From the NCBI RefSeq assembly GCF_007859935.1, contig NZ_SJPO01000003.1, positions 392,827-456,826 on the forward strand: 64,000 bases of DNA. Direction: 5' to 3'. Shown here piece after piece: positions 49,276 to 57,784 of this stretch. Below the pieces are notes generated by a model. It did no database searches. It was not told the origin of the DNA and worked only from the letters and a program-made list of their open reading frames with translations. How positions within the stretch are numbered: the stretch's first letter is position 1; the number at the start of each line of letters is the position of its first letter. The position numbers were made by a program, and so were the translations under genes. This DNA is from Posidoniimonas polymericola. GTDB taxonomy: Bacteria > Planctomycetota > Planctomycetia > Pirellulales > Lacipirellulaceae.

Positions 49276-50364
49276 GTGCAGCACCACTGGACGCACCGAC
49301 TCTGTACGCTCCTTGCTTTCTCTACCCTGCTCGGCGTACAGGTCTCAAGCACGCTCGGCGCGGTGTCGCAGGCGACGCAGCACGCACCGACCTTCGACGG
49401 ATTCGACAACCTGCTGTCAAGCTCCGACCTGATTCAAGGGCTCAACGCCGAGCCGCCCAACTTTGGCGACCCCGGCGTCTACGAGAACCCGGGAGACCTC
49501 GGTTGGCACCCCGCCAACACCAACCCCGACGACCTTTTGCCCGCGTTCACCGACGGGCTGGGCGGGGTCCGCAATCTGACGGGCCTGCTCAACGAGAACT
49601 TCATCGTCGGCGGCAACATGCCAGAGTCGGGCGCGCCGGTGAAGGTTGTGGAGTACGTGCTGGCCGAGCCGTCGGACATCGGGAAGATCAATATCCTGTC
49701 TGGAAACCGCGTCAACTCGGACGGTCGTATCTTCATGTCGGCCTCGATCCTGTATTCCACTAACGACGGCGCCACCTTCCAGGAGCTCGGCTACTTCCAG
49801 TCCGACCCGTCGGGCAGCATCAACAGCTCCGCCAGCCCCGTTTCGCCGTTCGACCCGGCTCAGGCGGCGACCTTCGTGAGCATTTTTGACGACGCCAGCT
49901 CCACGCTTCTCTCGGGGGTCACCAACCTCGAATTCTCGTTCTACGCGGTCGACAACGATGACACCGGGCAGCTGGCCGACCCATTCGACGGCTTAAACCC
50001 CTTTACAGGAGAAGACGACGCCCTGTCGCCCGCGTTCAAGTCGCCGCTGATCTGGGAGATCGACGTGCTAGCGCCCAGCGAGGGCACGGTCGGCGACTAC
50101 AACAACGATGGCCTGGTCAACGCCGCCGACTACACCGTCTGGCGGGACACCTTTGGCGACACCGTGCCCGCTGGATCGGGGGCCGACGGCAGCGGCAACG
50201 GGTCGATCGACCTGGCCGACTACAACACCTGGGTTTCCAACTACGGCGCGTCGGGGGTGGCCGCCGCAACCGCCGCGCCAGAACCAGCGGCCTGCCTGTT
50301 GCTTGCAACGTTCTGCGGCGCGCTGGCGGTCCGGCGACCGCGGCGCGGGTTGCGGTTGTACTGA
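49276..50364 (+). CDS. PEP-CTERM protein with dockerin repeats (paralogue 1)
   Basis: A 362-residue exported protein starting at GTG, with AAAGG about 10 bp upstream. A signal peptide precedes a beta-rich domain (GWHPANTNPDDLLPA, GKINILSGN, FSFYAVDN). Dockerin-like repeats follow (GDYNNDGLVNAADY and GSGNGSIDLADY), then APEPAACLLL and an RRPRR end, a PEP-CTERM signal. Its central domain is clearly related to the next gene, which lacks the dockerin part. The domain resembles choice-of-anchor surface proteins. Confidence 0.83.
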   Translation: MQHHWTHRLCTLLAFSTLLGVQVSSTLGAVSQATQHAPTFDGFDNLLSSSDLIQGLNAEPPNFGDPGVYENPGDLGWHPANTNPDDLLPAFTDGLGGVRNLTGLLNENFIVGGNMPESGAPVKVVEYVLAEPSDIGKINILSGNRVNSDGRIFMSASILYSTNDGATFQELGYFQSDPSGSINSSASPVSPFDPAQAATFVSIFDDASSTLLSGVTNLEFSFYAVDNDDTGQLADPFDGLNPFTGEDDALSPAFKSPLIWEIDVLAPSEGTVGDYNNDGLVNAADYTVWRDTFGDTVPAGSGADGSGNGSIDLADYNTWVSNYGASGVAAATAAPEPAACLLLATFCGALAVRRPRRGLRLY

Positions 50365-50387
50365 ACCCAAGTCGAAGTGCCTTTGTG

Positions 50388-50426
50388 TTTCTCACTCGAA
50401 TTTCTCATCCGTGTTTCTCATCCGGG
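50388..50426. repeat. 13-bp tandem repeat x3 before start of next gene
   Basis: TTTCTCACTCGAA, TTTCTCATCCGTG and TTTCTCATCCGGG run in tandem (50388-50426), ending directly at the GGGAGGA ribosome binding site of the second paralogue. Confidence 0.85.
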
Positions 50427-50438
50427 AGGACTAGTCTC

Positions 50439-51203
50439 GTGAAACGATTTTGGATAACGGCTTCACTCGCTCTCATTGCTGCTCACGCGCAGGCGGCGGT
50501 CGATTCCACCACGCAGCACGGGCCCGAGTCGACCAGCTTGGACGCTCAGATTGTCGTCGGCGACCTGATCGATGGCCTGATCGCAACCGAGCTGCCCGCC
50601 GACACCGGCTGGCACCCGGCAAACACCTCGGCCGCCGACCAACTGCCCGCGCTGACCGACGGCGCCGGCATCCTCGGCTCGGGGCTGACAGGCCTGCTCA
50701 ATGACTTCCCCGGTGCTGGCGCGCCGACCAAGAGCATCCAGTACGACCTCGCCGCCGCGTCGGATATCGGCTCGATCCAGGTGCTGACCGGCAACAACGG
50801 CAAGGACGGGCGGGTGTTCTCGACCTTCACGGTCTCGACCTCGACCGACAACGGCGGATCGTTCGACCTGCTCGGATACTTCGAGTCGGACCCGCTGGGG
50901 ACCACCAACGCGGGCGGTATCGGGTCGACGCTGGTCACCGTGTTCGACGACGCCTCAAGTGTCTTGGCTGGCGGGGTCACCAACCTGCAGTTCGACTTCT
51001 ACGCGGTCGACAACTCGCAGGGGCAGTACCGCGACCCGTTCGACGGCGTCAATCCTTTCACCAGCGTCGACGACGGGCTGACCGCGGCCATTTCTTCGCC
51101 GCTGCTGTTCGAGGTCGACGTGCTCGCGGCGGTGCCCGAGCCGGCCGCGTTGTCGCTGCTGGCGGCCGTAGCGGCCGGCGGCTTGTGGCGTCGGCGTCGC
51201 TAA
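50439..51203 (+). CDS. PEP-CTERM protein (paralogue 2)
   Basis: A 254-residue exported protein starting at GTG, with a strong GGGAGGA ribosome binding site 8 bp upstream. A signal peptide (FWITASLALIAAHAQA) precedes a domain sharing GWHPANTS..DQLPALTDG, SDIGSIQVLTGN and FDFYAVDN with the upstream gene. It ends VPEPAALSLLAAV...WRRRR, a PEP-CTERM tail. The dockerin repeats of the upstream copy are missing, so the two are tandem duplicates that diverged in anchoring and length. A strong terminator follows. Confidence 0.85.
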   Translation: MKRFWITASLALIAAHAQAAVDSTTQHGPESTSLDAQIVVGDLIDGLIATELPADTGWHPANTSAADQLPALTDGAGILGSGLTGLLNDFPGAGAPTKSIQYDLAAASDIGSIQVLTGNNGKDGRVFSTFTVSTSTDNGGSFDLLGYFESDPLGTTNAGGIGSTLVTVFDDASSVLAGGVTNLQFDFYAVDNSQGQYRDPFDGVNPFTSVDDGLTAAISSPLLFEVDVLAAVPEPAALSLLAAVAAGGLWRRRR

Positions 51204-51232
51204 CGCCCCCATTTATTCTGACTACGAAGAGG

Positions 51233-51272
51233 ACGCGGCCGTGCCTGCTAGGGACGGCCGCGTTTCTTTTTT
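51233..51272 (+). terminator. Rho-independent terminator
   Basis: ACGCGGCCGT (51233-51242) pairs with ACGGCCGCGT (51254-51263) around an 11-base loop, followed by TTCTTTTTT. Confidence 0.92.
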
Positions 51273-51300
51273 ACGGGCCGGCTGCGGTGCCCGGCTTGGG

Positions 51301-53082
51301 CTAGATAATCAGCCGCACGCCGCCGAGGTCGGCCAGGCCGTACGGGAAGCGGTCGCCGGGGGAGCCGATGAACATGAAGTTGTTTGGGATCCGCCACTTG
51401 GCGGAGAGCTCGTCGATGAGGCGCGGCGAGAGCTCGCCGTGGACCACGACAAAATCGATGTCGATCTCGGGGTAGGCCTCGTCGAGGAAGCGGATGTCCT
51501 CCTCGAGCCGGGGCGGGATCTGGCTGTCGTCCTCGACCGCGGTGACGATCTTCACGCGGCTGGTGTGCTCGTTCTGGCGGACGTACAGCTCGCCGAGTTG
51601 AGGTTGGCGATGTTGTCGCCGCGGGTGAAGAACACGATCTGCTGGGCGTTGATCTGCTTGATCTTGGCGCGGATCGCCCGGGTCATCGCCTTGAGCGGGC
51701 GGATGGTCCCCCTGACGGTCGCCTGCAGCACGAACAGGCAGAACCGCAGGATATTGATCCGCTCCAGCATGACCACGACGAACAGCAGGGTGGGGAAGAA
51801 GTACTCGGCGAACACCTCCAGGTACGGCGGGTTGAGGACCGCGTTGCCGATGATGCCGGCGACCACCGCCGCGATGGCGACCAGCACCGACGGCCAAGGC
51901 GCGCGGGTCGGCCGCGGCAGGCCCTCGCGCTTGACCTTCAGCAGGATGTTGCCGAACCCGAACAGCGCCATCACCGCCAGGAACGAGATGGTGTACACGC
52001 CGGCGAGCGCCTTGAGCTCGCCGCGGGTGATCAGCAGCACCGACACGCAGAGCAGGAAGAAGGTGATGATGATGCGGTGGGTGCTGCCGCGGCGGTTGGT
52101 CTTGAGCAGGAACTGGGGCAGGCAGCGGTCGAGCGTCATGCGGTGCACCAGGCCGTTCACGCCGACAAAGCTGGTGAGCACCGCGCCGCTGAGCACCAGC
52201 ACCGCGTCGATCGAAATCAGCCAGGCGAGCCAATTGCCGCCGGTCTGGGCGCCGACGTACGAGAGGAGGGTCTCCTCGTGCTCGCCGACCACGACGATCG
52301 GCACCACCGCCAGCGCGAGCAGCGCCATCATCGGATTGAAGAACGACACCGCCAGCCACATGTTCCGGAGCGTCTTCGGGAACACGCCCTCGGCCTGCTC
52401 CTCGACAAAGTTGGCGGAGCTCTCGAACCCCGAGATGCCGAGCAGCGCCGCGGAGAAGCCGAAGAAGATCGCCTCGGCCGGGCCGGTTTCGGTCGGCGTG
52501 CTGAGGTTCTCGGTCAGCAGCCCGAAGCCGTTGTTCAGCAGGTAGACCACGCCGACGACCAGCAGGGTGGTGAGCGACGCCAGGTGGGTCAGGAAGATGG
52601 CGATCGCGACGCGGGACGACTCGCTGATGCCGAGGATGGTCAGCAGCATGAACGCCGCCAGCAGGCAGATCGTGGCGATCGTGACATTGAGCGGCGCCCA
52701 GAGGTCGTGCGCGTAGTGCATCGCCTCGCCGGCGGAGATCACGGCCGTGGCCATGTACGACAGGATCGTCAGGCACGCCGCGACCGACGCGCGGAACTTG
52801 CTGGTGGTGTTCAGCAGCGCGTTGTAGGCCCCGCCGTTGAGCGGCAGCGCGCCGACGACCTCGGCGTAGATGCCGCGGAACAGGTTAGAGCAACGCGGCC
52901 ACCATCAGCAGCGCGAGCGGAGCCCAGCGGCCGCCGTACAAGATCGCCAGAGCCGACACGTACAGGCACGACGACGTGATGTCGTTCCCGCAGATCGCGG
53001 TCGACGCGAGCGTCCCCAATCCCCCCTTCTTGTGGGCGGCCGGCCTTGGGGGCGGGGCTTCCACGCTAGTAGTCGTCGGCAT
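51301..53082 (-). pseudogene. APC amino-acid permease broken by two frameshifts
   Basis: Three consecutive frames together read as one APC-family permease of about 594 residues. The N-terminal part (53082 to about 52885) has GGLGTLASTAICGND, the middle (about 52883 to 51600) holds the membrane helices, and the C-terminus (51600 to 51301) is a soluble USP-like domain. A one-base insertion near 52885-52887 turns an expected CTC TAC CTG TTC into a stop. A one-base deletion near 51596-51600 shifts the frame just before LGELYVRQNEH. Either the gene is a recent pseudogene or the assembly has two indel errors. If intact it would import amino acids or other small cations. The start could be further upstream. 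Confidence 0.8.
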
Positions 53083-53422
53083 TGGTGGGCGGCAGGGCGA
53101 GGGGACGATCACGAGCCGCGGCGGCGCCGGGCGGGCGTGACGAACCGCCATCATGTGCATCTTGGGCGCCAGATTCCCCCCAGCTGGAGTGGAAAACTTT
53201 GCCGCAACTGTGGGGACTCCTCAGGAACAATCGCCCGGCGACCGTTCTGACCGGCGCAACCTGATCGCACCCCGCCAATTACGTGGCAGGAAAAAGTTGC
53301 CAGGCTTAACGCCGCGTGGCGCCGGGGACGATCTATTCTTCTACGGGCGGCCAGTGCTGCGGCCCGGCACGCACCCCCTCCCCGAATCCCTCCCGCACCC
53401 TCCTGATTCCCTGCCCGCCATT
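53083..53422. other. Divergent region, permease/BON genes
   Basis: About 340 bp between the leftward permease remnant and the rightward BON-domain gene. No gene is supported; it presumably holds promoters. Confidence 0.45.
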
Positions 53423-53668
53423 ATGATCGATCTCGCCGCCGCACCGACCTCTCCCGCCAACGACCTGCTCAGCGAGCGGGTCAGCAACGCCCTGGCCGCC
53501 AGCCCCCACGTGCCGGGCAGCCAGCTCCGCGTCGAAGCCGCTGAAGGCTCGGTCCGGTTGCACGGCAGCGTCAGCACCTTCTTCGAGAAGCAGATGGCTC
53601 AGGAGCTGGTCCGCCGCCTCGACGGTGTCGACCGGATCGAGAACCTGCTGCAGGTGAGCTGGACCTAA
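53423..53668 (+). CDS. Small BON-domain protein
   Basis: An 81-residue protein that is almost entirely a BON domain (ERVSNAL...VEAAEGSVRLHGSVSTF, then RLDGVDRIENLL). BON domains bind phospholipid or act as envelope modules, but no signal peptide or lipobox is visible, so it may be cytoplasmic. A longer in-frame extension upstream is arginine-rich and not credible; the ATG used is MIDLAAAP. It is 25 bp upstream of the next gene. Confidence 0.8.
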   Translation: MIDLAAAPTSPANDLLSERVSNALAASPHVPGSQLRVEAAEGSVRLHGSVSTFFEKQMAQELVRRLDGVDRIENLLQVSWT

Positions 53669-53693
53669 ACCGCCCTTCTGGCCGAGAACCGCC

Positions 53694-54383
53694 ATGCCGC
53701 CCTGGATCGAAGTCGCCGACGACTTGGCCGCCGGGCGGGAAGCCATCCGCCGCGGCCGCTACGGGGTCATCGAGACCCACGCCGGTCGGCTTGTGTCGGT
53801 GACCCTGCGGCCGTGGCCGAAGCTGCTCTCGCTCCGCGAGCTGTGGCCGGTCGGCGACAGCTACCACGAGCGCGGCCCCGCCGACCGCTGCCGGCTGTAC
53901 TACAACCAGCCGCGGCGGCACGCGAAGTTCCTGGCGCTGAAGTACGTCGCGACCACCGGCGGGACGAGCTACCGCACGTTCCTCTCCGCGGTGCGCGTGC
54001 TCGACCGCATCGCCGAGATCAAGCAGGCCGACGCGCTGCTCTGCGACGCGGCCAATGGCCGCCTCTCCGACCGCTTCATGGCCCGCATGGGGTGGGAGCC
54101 CCACGCCCCGATGCCGTGGCGGCGGAATTTTATTAAGCGTTTCTACGGCAGCTACCCGGGCGCCGCGGCCAAGCCCGCTTGCACAGCTGGAGAACCGACC
54201 AGCGCCGCGGCAGAACCGACTCCCACCGCGGCAGAACCGACTGGCGCCGCGGCAGAACCGACTGGCGCCGCGGCAGAATACGGCCGCGCCGGCGCGTCGC
54301 GGCCGGTTGTGCTGACTTCCCTCTCTGACTCGACACCACAGAGCACGCCCCTGGGGGGCGTGTTGACCGATGAGCAACCCTGA
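53694..54383 (+). CDS. Hypothetical protein with heptapeptide-repeat tail
   Basis: A 229-residue protein. Residues 1-155 form a conserved-looking domain (IEVADDLAAGREAIRRG, KFLALKYVATTGG, RFMARMGWEPHAPMP). The last of these resembles the end of GNAT acetyltransferases, but the acetyl-CoA motif is not clear. Residues about 166-193 are four tandem AEPTGAA-type heptapeptides encoded by 21-bp repeats. No signal peptide. Its end overlaps the next gene by 14 bp, so the two are coupled. Confidence 0.72.
   Translation: MPPWIEVADDLAAGREAIRRGRYGVIETHAGRLVSVTLRPWPKLLSLRELWPVGDSYHERGPADRCRLYYNQPRRHAKFLALKYVATTGGTSYRTFLSAVRVLDRIAEIKQADALLCDAANGRLSDRFMARMGWEPHAPMPWRRNFIKRFYGSYPGAAAKPACTAGEPTSAAAEPTPTAAEPTGAAAEPTGAAAEYGRAGASRPVVLTSLSDSTPQSTPLGGVLTDEQP
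54189..54272 (+). repeat. 21-bp in-frame tandem repeat x4
   Basis: Four units of 21 bp at 54189, 54210, 54231 and 54252. Units three and four are identical, and a partial fifth follows. They encode heptapeptides of the AEPTGAA type in the tail of the hypothetical protein. The copy number is likely to vary between strains. Confidence 0.9.
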
Positions 54384-54735
54384 CAAAGGCTACCGCCGGC
54401 TCGACGCGTGGCAGAGCTCGCTCGAGCTGGTGCACGCTATCCGCGAGATCTCTCTAACGGCGCCCGAAGATCGGCCGAACGGCATCGCCGTGAGGATGCG
54501 GCGGCTGTCGGCCTCCGTGCCGCGGCAGCTCGCCAAAGGCTACGGGCAAGAGGGCAAGGAGTACCGGGCCCACGTCGTCCACGCCCGTCAGACCCTCGCC
54601 GAGCTCGAGGACCAGATTGCCGCCGCGGTGCGGCACGGCTACCTCAGCCCGCAGCAGACCTGCCCGGCGCAGCGTCGGGCGGAGCGGATCGGCTCGCTCT
54701 TGAACTGCATGGCGATGGCGCTGGAGCACTGCTAG
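54370..54735 (+). CDS. Four-helix-bundle protein
   Basis: A 121-residue protein of the four-helix-bundle family (TIGR02436 type): RRLDAWQSSLELV, AVRMRRLSASVPRQLAKGYGQ and ARQTLAELEDQI align with the usual pattern L.VW..A..LV, IRRAA.SIP.NIAEG.GR and .GS..ELE.QL. Many members are encoded within rRNA intervening sequences, but this one is a free-standing chromosomal gene. It overlaps the upstream gene by 14 bp. Function unknown. Confidence 0.85.
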   Translation: MSNPDKGYRRLDAWQSSLELVHAIREISLTAPEDRPNGIAVRMRRLSASVPRQLAKGYGQEGKEYRAHVVHARQTLAELEDQIAAAVRHGYLSPQQTCPAQRRAERIGSLLNCMAMALEHC

Positions 54736-54913
54736 GCGGCAAACTGCCAGGCGCCGCACTGCTAGCGTCGGCGTGACCCCGCTGGCAACTGATCTTGGCC
54801 CGTCGGGGGGCGGTTGCTACGCTCCGCCCCGTGATCACCCGCCGCTATGCCCTCGAACGGCTCGGCGCGCGGCGCCGCGAATTGCCCCCCCTCCCAACCG
54901 GATTGCCTCAAGG

Positions 54914-55747
54914 ATGAGCGCCCGGCGGTTAATCTGTTGCCTTGTTTGCCTGTCGATGTTGACCGGTTGCGGTCGTGTTGTGTTCCAGCCGCAGCAGCAG
55001 ACCGCCCAGGCAATCCAGCTCTCGCCCGAGCAGCAGCAGACCCTCGCCCAGCAACAGCAGCAGTACCAGAGCCGCGCGTCAGAGCTGGACCGCGACAACC
55101 AGGAGCTCGAGTCGCTGCTGGCCCAGTCGCGGCAGGAGTCGCAGCTGCTCAGGGAGCAGATCTCGGCCACCCAGGATCAGCTCCGCGCCACCACCGACCA
55201 GCTCGCCGGGCTGCAGCAAGAGAAGGTTCAGCTGCAGGACCGCACCCAGGCGATGATGGCCAGCGTCAAGACGCCCGGCGCCGCCGGGATCCGCGCCAAC
55301 AACACCCTGCTGCGGCCGCTCAGCGTCGGCAGCCTGCCGGGCGTCGAGGTCCGGCAGGACGGCGACACGATCCGGGTCTCGATCCCGGCGGACGAGGTCT
55401 TCCAGTACGGCGGCGCCCAGCTCAAGCCGGGCGGCGATCAACTGCTGAAGCGGGTCGCCGCGGACCTGCTGGCCAACTACCCGGAGCAGGTGATCGGCAT
55501 CGAGGGCCACACCGACAGCGCCCCGCCCGCGTCGCCGCAGTTCCCTACCAGCCACCACCTGTCGGTGGCCCAGGCCACGGCGGCCTACGACCTGCTGACC
55601 CGCTCCGCCGGCGTGCCGGCCCAGCAGCTGTTCGTCATCGGGCACGGCGGCAACCACCCGCGGATGTCCAACGCCACCGAGGCGGGCCGCCAGGCGAACC
55701 GCCGGCTCGAGGTGGTTGTCTACCCGGAAGTGGTCCGCCGCCGCTAA
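54914..55747 (+). CDS. OmpA-family lipoprotein
   Basis: A 277-residue envelope protein. The lipobox is LTGC with the cysteine near residue 19. Residues 40-110 are Q- and E-rich and form a coiled coil. Residues about 155-275 are an OmpA-like peptidoglycan-binding domain with IEGHTDSAPP and NRRLEVVV. It is likely a Pal-type tether between membrane and cell wall. The start at 54914 begins the lipoprotein signal; a longer in-frame extension is not plausible. Confidence 0.88.
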   Translation: MSARRLICCLVCLSMLTGCGRVVFQPQQQTAQAIQLSPEQQQTLAQQQQQYQSRASELDRDNQELESLLAQSRQESQLLREQISATQDQLRATTDQLAGLQQEKVQLQDRTQAMMASVKTPGAAGIRANNTLLRPLSVGSLPGVEVRQDGDTIRVSIPADEVFQYGGAQLKPGGDQLLKRVAADLLANYPEQVIGIEGHTDSAPPASPQFPTSHHLSVAQATAAYDLLTRSAGVPAQQLFVIGHGGNHPRMSNATEAGRQANRRLEVVVYPEVVRRR

Positions 55748-55865
55748 CCGCCGCGGGCCAGGGCGTTGGCCTCGCGGGGCCGCCCCCATGCCGCGGCACG
55801 CCCGCGGAGATTAAACTAGAGTCCGCAACCAAGCTCCCCGGACTCAGTAAGGCGTCTCTCCTTCC

Positions 55866-56471
55866 ATGCTGGCGATCATCAACTACGAGATGGGCAACCT
55901 CCGCTCCGTGCAGAAGGCGCTGGAGAAGGTGGGCCACGAGGCGACCATCACCGACCGGCCCGACGAGATCGCCGCCGCCGACAAGCTGGTGTTGCCCGGC
56001 GTGGGCGCGTTCGCCGACGCCATCTCGGCCCTGCACCAGAAGCAGCTGGTCGAGCCGATCAAGGACGCGATCGCCGGCGGCAAGCCGTTCTTGGGCGTCT
56101 GCCTCGGGATGCAGCTGCTGCTGGACGTCAGCTACGAGGACGGCGAGCACCAGGGCCTGGGGGTCGTGCCGGGCGAGGTGCGGAAGTTCGCCGTGCCCGC
56201 CGAGCTGAAGGTCCCGCACATGGGCTGGAACCAGGCCCGATTCGCCAGGCCGACGCGGCTGTTCTCCGGGATCCAGGACGAGTCGTACTTCTACTTCGTT
56301 CACTCCTATTACGTTGCGCCGACCGACCCAAGCGTCGTCGCCGCCGAGTGCGACTACGGCGGCCCCTTCTGCGCGGCGATCGAGCGGGACAACCTGTTCG
56401 CCACGCAGTTCCACCCGGAGAAAAGCCAGGCCGACGGGCTGCGGGTGCTGAAGAATTTTGCGGAGCTGTGA
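55866..56471 (+). CDS. hisH: Imidazole glycerol phosphate synthase, HisH subunit
   Basis: A 201-residue class I glutamine amidotransferase. The nucleophile is C79 in GVCLGMQ and the His/Glu pair is H183/E185 in FHPEKSQ. It supplies ammonia to HisF for imidazole ring closure in histidine synthesis, giving IGP and AICAR. hisA follows 105 bp later on the same strand; hisF is not in the window. The start matches the family N-terminus (IINYEMGNL). Confidence 0.95.
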   Translation: MLAIINYEMGNLRSVQKALEKVGHEATITDRPDEIAAADKLVLPGVGAFADAISALHQKQLVEPIKDAIAGGKPFLGVCLGMQLLLDVSYEDGEHQGLGVVPGEVRKFAVPAELKVPHMGWNQARFARPTRLFSGIQDESYFYFVHSYYVAPTDPSVVAAECDYGGPFCAAIERDNLFATQFHPEKSQADGLRVLKNFAEL

Positions 56472-56576
56472 CCCAGTTTGCAGACACAGGCCCCGAGGCC
56501 GCGGCTTGAACCCGCCCCTGCCATTTGCGATATTGGTGGCGCTGAAACGGCGTCTCTGTTCTAACTAGGGTGCGTG

Positions 56577-57293
56577 ATGGAAGTCTGGCCGGCGATCGAT
56601 CTGCGGGGCGGGAAGTGTGTCCGCTTGCGGCAGGGCGACTACGCGCAGGAAACGGTCTTTGACGACAACCCGGTCGCCGTGGCGCGACAATTTGCCGCGG
56701 CCGGAGCCAAGCGGCTGCACGTCGTCGACCTCGACGGCGCCCGCGAGGGGACTTCCGTAAACCTGCCGGCGGTGCAGGACATCGTGGCCAACGTCGACAT
56801 GCAGGTCGAGCTCGGCGGCGGCGTCCGCGACGAGCAGTCGATCCTGGAGCTGCTCGGCTTCGGGCTCAACCGGCTGGTGATCGGCACGTCGGCCATCAAG
56901 CGCCCCGACTGGTTCCAGGAGATCGTCCGCAAGTTCCCCAATCGCCTAGTGCTCGGCATCGACGCCCGCGACGGGCGGGTCGCCACCGACGGCTGGCTCG
57001 AGACCTCCGACGCCACCGCGGTCGAGCTCGCGCAGCAGTTCAACGAAGAGCCGGTCGCGGCGATCGTGTACACCGACATCGCCACCGATGGCATGATGTC
57101 CGGCCCCAACGTCGCGGCGATGGCCGAGATGCAACGTTCCGTCAAGCTGCCGGTGGTCGCCTCCGGCGGCGTCACCTCGATCGACGACGTCCGCGCCCTG
57201 CACGAGGCCGGCCTGGCCGGCTGCATCATCGGCCGCGCGCTGTACGAGGGCGCCATCGACCTGGCCGAAGCGGTCGGCGTCGCCGGCGACTAA
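56577..57293 (+). CDS. hisA: Phosphoribosylformimino-AICAR-P isomerase
   Basis: A 238-residue TIM-barrel isomerase for the fourth step of histidine synthesis. The N-terminus EVWPAIDLRGG carries catalytic D8, and the second aspartate lies in YTDIATDGMM. The phosphate-binding motifs ELGGGVR and VASGGV are typical. A GTG lies one codon upstream of the ATG used. It is downstream of hisH on the same strand. Confidence 0.95.
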   Translation: MEVWPAIDLRGGKCVRLRQGDYAQETVFDDNPVAVARQFAAAGAKRLHVVDLDGAREGTSVNLPAVQDIVANVDMQVELGGGVRDEQSILELLGFGLNRLVIGTSAIKRPDWFQEIVRKFPNRLVLGIDARDGRVATDGWLETSDATAVELAQQFNEEPVAAIVYTDIATDGMMSGPNVAAMAEMQRSVKLPVVASGGVTSIDDVRALHEAGLAGCIIGRALYEGAIDLAEAVGVAGD

Positions 57294-57784
57294 TCGCCCC
57301 CTCCGCCTAGTCGGTGTGGGGGGCCCCGCCCGCCAAGCCATCAACCGCTTGGACGCCGCTCCTCTAGCATTGATTCCACTGGCATCGATTCCACTGGCAT
57401 CGATTCCTCTAGCACGATGCGGCCCTGCTGGCGGTGATTGGCGCGTTTCTGCCGCCTCTGGCGTGTCGCTTCCGCACGCACAGTGAGCGTTGTTGACAAC
57501 CCGCGCTCGATCGCCGTAAAGCGCCTTTGCGCCGCCCCATTTACGGACGACAATATCTAGTAGAGGGACCCGGCGGACCGACCGCCGCCAGCCCCGCGGA
57601 CTCTCTCCACTTCTCTCACAGAAGGAGCCGCCCGACCAGCAGCAAGCGATGCGTCGATCTTTATCGTCGAGCCCCTTGTCGAGCCCCCTCGACGCGCGGC
57701 CCCGACGGGCGGTATCGACGGGCGCCCTGCGTGACGCTTCGTCCTACCTCCGCTTCTTTCCCTTTTCTGCTCTCGGAGGCGACA
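57294..57784. other. Intergenic region, 491 bp, with repeats
   Basis: Between hisA and the EF-G-like gene, both rightward. It holds a 15-bp tandem repeat (listed separately), a 12-bp tandem pair (GTCGAGCCCCTT at 57666-57677 then GTCGAGCCCCCT) and the inverted pair CCGTAAA/TTTACGG near 57520-57547. No gene is supported. GGAGG precedes the EF-G-like start. Confidence 0.5.
57368..57412. repeat. 15-bp tandem repeat x3
   Basis: CATTGATTCCACTGG (57368-57382), CATCGATTCCACTGG (57383-57397) and CATCGATTCCTCTAG (57398-57412) run in tandem in the spacer after hisA. Confidence 0.85.

Noticed and set aside
57368..57412. CRISPR-like array
   Set aside because: Repeats of 15 bp are directly adjacent with no spacers; this and the other tandem repeats are not CRISPR.
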